Shown piece by piece: positions 57,021-64,000 of a stretch of DNA of 64,000 nucleotides. Source of the stretch: Riemerella anatipestifer (lineage in GTDB: Bacteria > Bacteroidota > Bacteroidia > Flavobacteriales > Weeksellaceae); contig NZ_CP142016.1 of NCBI RefSeq assembly GCF_035666175.1, positions 930,001-994,000 of the forward strand, written 5' to 3'. Position numbers and translations under genes: made by a program. The notes below the pieces were generated by a model that was given only the letters and a program-made list of their open reading frames with translations, had not been told where the DNA came from and ran no database searches. The stretch's first letter is position 1. Every line of letters begins with the position of its first letter.

Positions 57021-60000
57021 CTAGTTAAGAAATATCTGATACTTATTATACTGCTGAATTTTATACAAAAGTTCTGCACTTATGTTGATTTTCTTCTGTA
57101 TTGATGGTAGTTCCAGCTCCGTTTCATCGTTAGGATTTTTAAGATAAAAACTTAACTTATGCTCTCCCTGATGAGAGAGTAAATCGTTTTGGAAGAATTC
57201 AATATCCGCTCTTCTAATATCAGTAATATCCGCCACAATGGATAGTGATTTTGCATATTTTTCAAAAGCATCTTTAAGGTCTATCACTTCATTTATATTC
57301 ACAAAAACCCTACCGTCTTTGGAAATTACCATTTTTATCTTAATAATTACAAACCTTTGTAAAGCCAATTTTTCCCTAAGGCGCATATAATCTCTATCGC
57401 CTAAACGAAAACCATACGACCCACTATAATCTTCCAAGGTCAAAAATGCAATTTTTTCGCCACTATTTTTACCATCTCTTATGGTATATTCGGTAATTAG
57501 CCCTGCTACTGTATATTCTTTAGCCGCATCATTAATTTTCCTTAACTCTTTCCACGCCTCTTTCTCTGAAAATAAACTAGGATTGATGCTACTTGCAATA
57601 CTATCTTTAAAGGCTTCTACTTCATCTAAGTTTAAAAAATTAAAACTGCCTTTAGGTTCTACATTTTTAACTTCCTCCTCCATTATTTCACCATCTTCAC
57701 CTTCTACTAAATCTAAGTCTACCGCTAAATCTGGTTCATCTTCTGTATCTTCTATTAAAACCGATTCTTTCGGGATAGATTGCAACTCTTCTAAGATTTC
57801 ATCTTTTTGAGACAAAACTTCCTTTTTACTCAACTCACCTTGCATAAAGCGAAACTGATATTTATACTCATCTAAAGGGTGAGCTGATAAGTAGAACCCA
57901 ATAATTTCTTTCTCCTTATTGAGTTTATGCATATTCTGCCACTCCATAGCGGGTGCTATTTTAGGCTGTTCTATTTGTATTTCTTCTGCAAAATCCGCAA
58001 AAAGAGAGTTTTCCACCTCATTTTTACTTTCTTGGAAACTTTGCCCATATCTAATGAGCTTTTCTATATTAGTCTTGCCAGAGTTATCAATATCAAAATA
58101 TTGTGCTCTATGGTAGGTATCTACCTCATCAAACGCTCCCGCCATCACCAAACTTTCCACCACTCTTTTATTCACTTGTGATGGCGTTACTCTTTCAAAG
58201 AAGTCATAGATATTTTTAAATTTCCCTTTCGCTCTTTCTTGGCTAATCGCTTCACTAGGACCTTCGCCAATCCCTTTTATCGCTCCTAAACCAAACCTTA
58301 TCTGTCCTTTATCATTCACCGAAAATTTATACTGACTTTCATTAACATCTGGCCCTAAAACATCTACACCCATAGCTCTACAATCCTCCATAAACATTGT
58401 GATTTGTGCCGTGTTGTTAATGTTATTACTCATTACACTCGCCATATACTCGGCTGGATAATTTGCTTTTAAAAATGCCGTCTGATAAGCAATAAGTGCA
58501 TAACAAGTAGAGTGAGATTTGTTAAATGCATATTCCGCAAACGCCTTCCAGTCGTTCCAAATTTTATTGAGTTTTTCTTCGTCTAGATTATTCTTTTTAC
58601 CACCTTCTATAAATTTAGGATACATCTTATTAAGAACATCTATCTGCTTTTTCCCCATAGCCTTCCTCAAAGTATCCGCTTCACCTTTGGTAAAGTTTGC
58701 TAATTTTTGAGATAAAAGCATTACCTGCTCCTGATAAACGGTAATCCCATAAGTTTCTTTAAGGTATTCTTCGGTCTCTGGAAGGTCGTAAATAATTTCT
58801 TCAACACCGTGTTTACGATTGATAAAGTTAGGAATATACTTAATTGGTCCTGGACGATACAAAGCATTCATCGCAATTAAATCCGCAAAAACGGTAGGCT
58901 TTAATTCCCTCATATATTTTTGCATACCAGGACTTTCGTATTGGAAAATCCCTATGGTTCTTCCCTCTTTAAAAAGTTGATAAGTCTTAGCATCATCTAA
59001 AGAAATTTCATCAGGGTTAATATCTATACCGTGCCTTTCTTTTACGAGTTTAAGCGCATCTTTAATGATAGTTAAAGTCCTCAGCCCTAAAAAGTCCATT
59101 TTTAAAAGCCCCGCACTTTCTGCCACCGAGTTATCAAACTGAGAGACCAAAATATCGGCATCTTTAGCCGCTATCGAGATAGGCACCAAATTAGAAATAT
59201 CTTCAGGTGTAATAATCACTCCACAAGCATGGATTCCCGTATTTCTAATGCAACCTTCCATTTTTTTCGCCGAATCTAACACAGGGAAACGCTGGTCGTT
59301 AGGATTGTCTAAAACCGCCTTCATTTCATCAACTAAAACTTTATCTTCATCTTTAAGTTTGTCGTATTTAGATAAAGCCTTAGCAATGTTCATTCCTGGT
59401 ACAGAAGGCACAAGTTTCGCAATATTATTAGTTTCTGGAATAGGCACATCTAGCACCCTACCCGCATCTTTAATCGCCGATTTACCTCCCAAAACGGAGT
59501 AAGTAATAATCTGTGCTACATTAGATTTACCATATTTATCAATAACCCATTTAATAATTCTATCTCTTCCCTCATCATCAAAATCAATATCAATATCGGG
59601 CATTGAAATTCTTTCAGGATTTAAAAAACGCTCAAAAAGGAGGTCGTATTTTATAGGATCTACATTGGTAATCCCAATACAATAAGCCACCGCCGAACCT
59701 GCCGCCGAACCCCTACCAGGACCTACCCATACCCCCATCTTTCTAGCTTCGTTACAAAAATCTTGAACAATCAAGAAATATCCTGGGTAACCTGTATTAG
59801 CAATAATTTCCAGCTCAAAATCTAGCCTTTCTCTTATATCATCAGTAATTTCATCATAACGCTTCTTAGCTCCTTCATAGGTGAGGTGTCGCAGATAGGC
59901 ATTTTCTCCCCTTTTGCCACCATCTTTCAAATCTTCCTCAGATTGAAACTCTTCTGGAATATCAAATTTAGGCAATAAGACATCTCTCTTTAGAGTATAA

Positions 60001-61673
60001 GGTTCAAATTTTGACAACAGCTCTGTATAAGCCTCAAAAGCGTCTGGATACTGCCTAAAGCACTGCTTGAGTTCCTCCGCATCTTTGATATAAAACTCTT
60101 GAGACCTCAATCCTTTTCTCTTACCAAAGCCTTTTCCTACTGGTGTGGACAGCTTTTCGCCATCTTTGATACAACTTACAATATCTTGAATATTAGCATC
60201 AGATTTATCGGTATAAAAGGTTTCATTTTGGGCTAAAATTTTAACATCGTATTTATCTGCAAAATCTAACAAAACCTCATTCAAATGCTCCTCTTCTTGC
60301 AAACCGTGATTTTGAAGCTGAACATAGAAATCCCCACCGAAAGTTTCCTTCCACCACTTAAATCGTTCTTCTCCTTTTTGCTCACCAAAATTCAAAATAG
60401 CATCTGGAATATCTCCATAAATACCCGATGTTACCGCAATAACATCTTCTTTGTACTGTGCCACCATCTCCCTAGACACCCTAGGTACACCAAAATAAAA
60501 ACCATTAACATACCCTAAACTGGACAACTTCGCTAAATTTTTATAACCATTAAAGTTTTTAGCGAGAAGCACAACATTAGTTCTTCTGTCAGGGTCGTCT
60601 TTGGTAAATTGTTTTTGTTCTGGACGGTCAGAAATATAGAATTCACAGCCCAATACAGCCATAAGCTCTTTAGAATCTGGAGCATTTTCATTGAAATCTG
60701 CACCCTCTTCTTCCGCTTTTTGTTTATTAGCTAAATATTCTTGATGAGCCTTTTTAACGCCAGAATTGTATTTTTCTACATCGGAAACGAATTTGAAAGC
60801 CCCCATCATATTACCCAAATCCACCATACCAACGGCAGGAAACTGATTATTTTTAGCCTTAGCAATCAAATCTCCTATGGAAGTGGTAGATTGCAAAGAT
60901 GAAAAAATACTGTGATTATGGAAATTGAAATAATCACCGAGTTCAATCTCACTAATATCGCCAAAATCGGTTCTTTTTTTCTTTTTATTAAAGTCCTCTA
61001 CTTGCCTCCTGATAACAATCGCAAACGGACGAATAGGACTCGGGTGGTTTTCTTGATAAACCTTAAGCTGCTCTTCCGAAATTTTAAGCGTTTCCGCAGG
61101 AATAATCCCAACACGCATCATTTCAAAAAAGACTTGTGCCGTGGCATTTACATCGGCAGCAGCATTGTGAGCTTCATCAAATTTTTCACCATAGAGTTTT
61201 TCGTAAAGCTCCTCCAATTTGGGCGGTTTATACTTTCCATTTCTACCTCCTCCAAGCTGACAGTAGTCTGTCCCAAGTGCCATAGTATCAGCAGATGGAA
61301 TTTTTTCTAACACATTTTCTATAGACTTTCTATAAAATTCCGCCCCTACAATATTATAATCAAACTCAATATTGTGTCCAGCGACTATCTTTGTTTTTTT
61401 TAGGACTTCTCTAAACTCTTCTAAAACTTCCACCAAATCTCGCCCTTGCTCGTGAGCCATTTTAGTAGAAATCCCGTGTATCCTAGTAGCATTGAACGGA
61501 ATATCATAACCCTCTGGCTTGATGATATAGTCTTGATTTTCCACTAAATTACCCTCTTCATCGTGTAGCTGCCAAGCAATCTGCACCATTCTCGGCCAGT
61601 TATCCGAATCTGATAATGGAGCATTAAAATTCTTTGGTAATCCCGTAGTTTCCGTGTCAAAAATAAGATACAT
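57021..61673 (-). CDS. dnaE: DNA polymerase III alpha subunit fused to DnaQ-like exonuclease
   Basis: This 1550-residue replicative polymerase carries an N-terminal proofreading exonuclease (about 1-200). It starts MYLIFDTETTGLPK (DEDD motif I), with IHGIS, VAGHNIEFDYNIV and HNAAADVNATAQVFF as the later motifs. A PHP domain follows (YFNFHNHSIFSSLQSTTSIGDLIAKAK). The palm core has PGRGSAAGSAVAYCIGI and RISMPDIDIDFDDEGRD. The C-terminal OB-fold region is YTVAGLITEYTIRDGKNSGEKIAFL. Fusion of exonuclease and polymerase is known in Flavobacteriia, so no separate dnaQ is needed for this enzyme. Confidence 0.96.
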   Translation of the reverse strand: MYLIFDTETTGLPKNFNAPLSDSDNWPRMVQIAWQLHDEEGNLVENQDYIIKPEGYDIPFNATRIHGISTKMAHEQGRDLVEVLEEFREVLKKTKIVAGHNIEFDYNIVGAEFYRKSIENVLEKIPSADTMALGTDYCQLGGGRNGKYKPPKLEELYEKLYGEKFDEAHNAAADVNATAQVFFEMMRVGIIPAETLKISEEQLKVYQENHPSPIRPFAIVIRRQVEDFNKKKKRTDFGDISEIELGDYFNFHNHSIFSSLQSTTSIGDLIAKAKNNQFPAVGMVDLGNMMGAFKFVSDVEKYNSGVKKAHQEYLANKQKAEEEGADFNENAPDSKELMAVLGCEFYISDRPEQKQFTKDDPDRRTNVVLLAKNFNGYKNLAKLSSLGYVNGFYFGVPRVSREMVAQYKEDVIAVTSGIYGDIPDAILNFGEQKGEERFKWWKETFGGDFYVQLQNHGLQEEEHLNEVLLDFADKYDVKILAQNETFYTDKSDANIQDIVSCIKDGEKLSTPVGKGFGKRKGLRSQEFYIKDAEELKQCFRQYPDAFEAYTELLSKFEPYTLKRDVLLPKFDIPEEFQSEEDLKDGGKRGENAYLRHLTYEGAKKRYDEITDDIRERLDFELEIIANTGYPGYFLIVQDFCNEARKMGVWVGPGRGSAAGSAVAYCIGITNVDPIKYDLLFERFLNPERISMPDIDIDFDDEGRDRIIKWVIDKYGKSNVAQIITYSVLGGKSAIKDAGRVLDVPIPETNNIAKLVPSVPGMNIAKALSKYDKLKDEDKVLVDEMKAVLDNPNDQRFPVLDSAKKMEGCIRNTGIHACGVIITPEDISNLVPISIAAKDADILVSQFDNSVAESAGLLKMDFLGLRTLTIIKDALKLVKERHGIDINPDEISLDDAKTYQLFKEGRTIGIFQYESPGMQKYMRELKPTVFADLIAMNALYRPGPIKYIPNFINRKHGVEEIIYDLPETEEYLKETYGITVYQEQVMLLSQKLANFTKGEADTLRKAMGKKQIDVLNKMYPKFIEGGKKNNLDEEKLNKIWNDWKAFAEYAFNKSHSTCYALIAYQTAFLKANYPAEYMASVMSNNINNTAQITMFMEDCRAMGVDVLGPDVNESQYKFSVNDKGQIRFGLGAIKGIGEGPSEAISQERAKGKFKNIYDFFERVTPSQVNKRVVESLVMAGAFDEVDTYHRAQYFDIDNSGKTNIEKLIRYGQSFQESKNEVENSLFADFAEEIQIEQPKIAPAMEWQNMHKLNKEKEIIGFYLSAHPLDEYKYQFRFMQGELSKKEVLSQKDEILEELQSIPKESVLIEDTEDEPDLAVDLDLVEGEDGEIMEEEVKNVEPKGSFNFLNLDEVEAFKDSIASSINPSLFSEKEAWKELRKINDAAKEYTVAGLITEYTIRDGKNSGEKIAFLTLEDYSGSYGFRLGDRDYMRLREKLALQRFVIIKIKMVISKDGRVFVNINEVIDLKDAFEKYAKSLSIVADITDIRRADIEFFQNDLLSHQGEHKLSFYLKNPNDETELELPSIQKKINISAELLYKIQQYNKYQIFLN

Positions 61674-61785
61674 ATACCTTTGTTTTTAGAGCGTAAAAAT
61701 AGAGAAAATAAAATAAAAATAGAGTATAGAATTTAGGGCTGAAAAGGGATTTTATAAATCAAAAGGACACTACCACAAATACTTG

Positions 61786-61816
61786 TTGTGGGATACAAAA
61801 AAAAATACTAAATTTG
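61786..61816 (+). promoter_or_regulatory. Predicted rpsO promoter
   Basis: TTG (61786-61788), 20 bp, then TAAATTTG (61809-61816): an excellent Bacteroidota promoter match, 36 bp before rpsO. Confidence 0.65.
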
Positions 61817-61852
61817 CGACCTCATACATAATAATCATTAAATAATATTGGA

Positions 61853-62122
61853 ATGTATTTAACTAAAGAAAAAAAGGCAGAAATCTTCGCAAAGCACGGA
61901 AAATCTGCACAGGACACAGGTAGTGCAGAAGGGCAAATCGCTCTTTTCACTTACAGAATTAACCACCTATCTCAGCACTTAAAGTCTAATCACAAAGACT
62001 TCGCTACTGAGAAATCACTTGTTAAAATGGTAGGTAAAAGAAAAAGATTATTAGATTATCTTAAAAACAAAGATATCGAAAGGTATAGAGCAATTATTGC
62101 TGAACTAGGATTAAGAAAATAA
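61853..62122 (+). CDS. rpsO: 30S ribosomal protein S15
   Basis: The 89-residue protein has the standard S15 length and signature: DTGSAEGQIALFTYRINHLSQHLKSNHKDFATEKSLVKMVGKRKRLLDYLK. S15 binds 16S rRNA early in small-subunit assembly. It is followed by a terminator and then pnp, the widely conserved rpsO-pnp order. No S15-binding leader structure was identified. Confidence 0.98.
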   Translation: MYLTKEKKAEIFAKHGKSAQDTGSAEGQIALFTYRINHLSQHLKSNHKDFATEKSLVKMVGKRKRLLDYLKNKDIERYRAIIAELGLRK

Positions 62123-62142
62123 TCAGTCCAAAAAGACATCAG

Positions 62143-62166
62143 AAGCAACTCTTATTTGAGTTGCTT
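62143..62166 (+). terminator. Intrinsic terminator between rpsO and pnp
   Basis: AAGCAACTC/GAGTTGCTT with a TTATTT loop, followed by TTGTTTTT. Confidence 0.8.
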
Positions 62167-62225
62167 TTGTTTTTAGTATAACTAAAGTTCTAAGAACTTG
62201 TAATATTAGTCTGTAAAAAAAGTAT

Positions 62226-62233
62226 TAATTTTG
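62226..62233 (+). promoter_or_regulatory. Predicted -7 element of pnp promoter
   Basis: TAATTTTG matches TAnnTTTG about 100 bp before pnp. The nearest upstream TTG (62198-62200) is 25 bp away, a little far. Confidence 0.45.
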
Positions 62234-62333
62234 CAAACAAGACATTTAAAAGAATATTAACCATATCTGCCTAAAGAAGTAACGCAGATAAACATTGGAG
62301 ATAACGCTCCAATACATTAACATTTTAATTTTT

Positions 62334-64000
62334 ATGAATGCACCACAAGCAATCACCGAAACCATTCTGCTGAAAGACGGCAGAGAAATCACTATTGAAA
62401 CAGGTAAATTAGCTAAACAAGCTGATGGAGCCGTAGTTGTAAAAATGGGAGGCACTATGCTACTAGCAACGGTAGTAGCCGCTAAGGAAGCTAATCCTGG
62501 CGTAGATTTCTTGCCTCTTACCGTAGATTACAGAGAAAAATTTGGAGCAGCAGGAAGAATCCCAGGTAACTTTTTCAGAAGAGAAGCAAAACCTTCTGAT
62601 GATGAAGTGCTTACAATGCGTCTAGTAGATAGAGTTATCAGACCATTATTCCCTAGCGATTTCCACGCAGAAGTTCAAGTAATGATTTCTCTTATCTCTT
62701 ACGACGAAAAAGTAATGCCAGACTCATTAGCTGGTCTTGCTGCATCAGCCGCTATTGCGATTACAGATATTCCTTTCAACGGACCATTTTCGGAAGTTAG
62801 AGTTATCAAAAAAGACGGCGTTCTTAGCATCAATCCTAGCTGGGAAACTCTACAAAGTGGCGTGGAACTAGATATTATGGTAGGAGCTACTAAAGACTCT
62901 ATCGTAATGGTAGAAGGTGAGATGGACGAAATTACCGAGCAGGAAATGCTGGAAGCTATTACTTTTGCTCATAAAGAAATTAAAACACAAGTAGAAGCTC
63001 AAGAAAGATTGGCTCAAAAAGTGGGTAAAGCCTTCCCAAAAAGAGAATATTGCCACGAAACCCACGATGAAGAATTAAAAAAACAAATCTGGGATTATGC
63101 TTACCAAAAGTATTACGACATCGCTAAAAACCCTAGTGCAAAAGAAGAAAGAGGAGAGAAATTCTCGGCAGTAGTAGAGGAATTTTTAGCACAATATACA
63201 GAAGAAGAATTAGAAGAAAAAGCAGATTTAGCTAAAGTTTACTTCCACGATGTACAAAAAGAAGCTGTACGCCAACTCATCTTAAACGAAAACATCCGTT
63301 TAGATGGAAGAAACAACCAACAAATTCGTCCTATTTGGAGTGAAGTAGATTATCTTCCTGCCGCACACGGTTCTTCTGTATTTACTAGAGGCGAAACTCA
63401 ATCGCTTACTACAGTTACTTTGGGTTCTCTTATGGACGCTAACAGAATTGACAGCGTTATCACTCAACACGACGAAAGATTTTATCTACACTATAACTTC
63501 CCTCCATTCTCAACAGGTGAAGCTAGACCACTTAGAGGTACTTCTAGAAGAGAGGTTGGACACGGTAACTTAGCTCAAAGAGCTTTAAAAGTGATGATTC
63601 CAGAGGAAACGCCATATACTATTCGTATTGTTTCGGACATTTTAGAATCTAATGGTTCGTCTTCTATGGCTACGGTATGTGCTGGTACACTAGCTCTTAT
63701 GGACGCAGGTATCCCAATGAGAAAACCAGTTTCTGGTATCGCTATGGGGCTTATTACCGATAAAGAATCTGGAAAATGGACGGTACTATCTGACATCTTG
63801 GGCGACGAAGACCACCTAGGAGATATGGACTTTAAAGTAACTGGTACAGAAAACGGTATCACAGCTTGTCAAATGGACATTAAAATCCAAGGGCTTACAA
63901 TGGATATTATGGAACAGGCTCTAATGCAGGCTAAAAACGGAAGACTTCATATCCTTGGGGAAATGCTTAAAACAATTTCTGAACCTAGAGCAGATGTTAA
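62334..64000 (+). CDS. pnp: Polyribonucleotide nucleotidyltransferase (3' truncated by window)
   Basis: PNPase degrades RNA phosphorolytically from the 3' end. The protein starts [22 protein letters not shown]. It shows the first RNase PH core ([50 protein letters not shown]) and the helical linker. The second core begins at about 320 ([61 protein letters not shown]). The window ends about 555 codons in, before the KH and S1 domains. The leader of about 100 nt has room for regulation. Confidence 0.96.
   Translation, partial: MNAPQAITETILLKDGREITIETGKLAKQADGAVVVKMGGTMLLATVVAAKEANPGVDFLPLTVDYREKFGAAGRIPGNFFRREAKPSDDEVLTMRLVDRVIRPLFPSDFHAEVQVMISLISYDEKVMPDSLAGLAASAAIAITDIPFNGPFSEVRVIKKDGVLSINPSWETLQSGVELDIMVGATKDSIVMVEGEMDEITEQEMLEAITFAHKEIKTQVEAQERLAQKVGKAFPKREYCHETHDEELKKQIWDYAYQKYYDIAKNPSAKEERGEKFSAVVEEFLAQYTEEELEEKADLAKVYFHDVQKEAVRQLILNENIRLDGRNNQQIRPIWSEVDYLPAAHGSSVFTRGETQSLTTVTLGSLMDANRIDSVITQHDERFYLHYNFPPFSTGEARPLRGTSRREVGHGNLAQRALKVMIPEETPYTIRIVSDILESNGSSSMATVCAGTLALMDAGIPMRKPVSGIAMGLITDKESGKWTVLSDILGDEDHLGDMDFKVTGTENGITACQMDIKIQGLTMDIMEQALMQAKNGRLHILGEMLKTISEPRADV

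Overview
The window looks like a chromosome segment of a low-GC Bacteroidota of the Weeksellaceae type (Riemerella, Bergeyella or Chryseobacterium relatives; genus not proven). The evidence is an lpxC-fabZ fusion inside a lipid A operon, a DnaQ-DnaE fused replicative polymerase, an OlsF-type two-domain acyltransferase, no Shine-Dalgarno sequences, and promoters of the Bacteroidota form TTG-N18-20-TAnnTTTG.

The left flank (1-15246) is ordinary core genome: the end of an M1 aminopeptidase, an outer-membrane barrel, sucD, a minus-strand lipid A cluster (lpxD, lpxC-fabZ, lpxA, efp, a second lpxD-like gene), an HD phosphohydrolase, menC, fbp, an aspartate kinase and olsF. The right flank (56088-64000) holds a DUF3575-like outer-membrane protein, a small membrane protein, the dnaE fusion, rpsO and the start of pnp.

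Between them lies a complete-looking prophage of about 40.8 kb (15247-56087) integrated in the 3' end of tRNA-Phe. A 16-bp copy of the tRNA 3' end (attL 15247-15262, attR 56072-56087) bounds it. Its tyrosine integrase lies just inside attL, and a small cI-like repressor lies just inside attR. Nearly everything between reads leftward. In transcription order these are: a cro/LuxR-like regulatory cluster; a replication block (95-aa gene and a 1063-aa primase-helicase, with a downstream iteron-like cluster); structural genes with a tail fibre; a lysis cassette (holin, probable unimolecular spanin, M15 endolysin); S49 protease and major capsid protein; terminase subunits; two exported proteins; small genes, portal and connector; tape measure; and tail-tip proteins. 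A rightward accessory block (moron, 25338-26684) with its own promoter and terminators sits between the connector-type genes and the tape measure.

The most striking unexplained signals are RNA-like. Two phage leaders (32337-32505 and 53844-54004) share one architecture. The predicted transcript starts with segment A. A later segment B is complementary to A, and B is also complementary to segment C, the start codon and first codons of the downstream gene. An independent helix crosses A:B as a pseudoknot. Sequences differ between the loci, but the logic and the spacing from a TATATTTG promoter element are the same. Other signals are five late-gene copies of a TAGTTTGGCAC-like promoter motif, nine TTCCAAC/GTTGGAA repeats at roughly 10-bp spacing, and a 38-bp perfect palindrome beside a 135-bp element with inverted ends.
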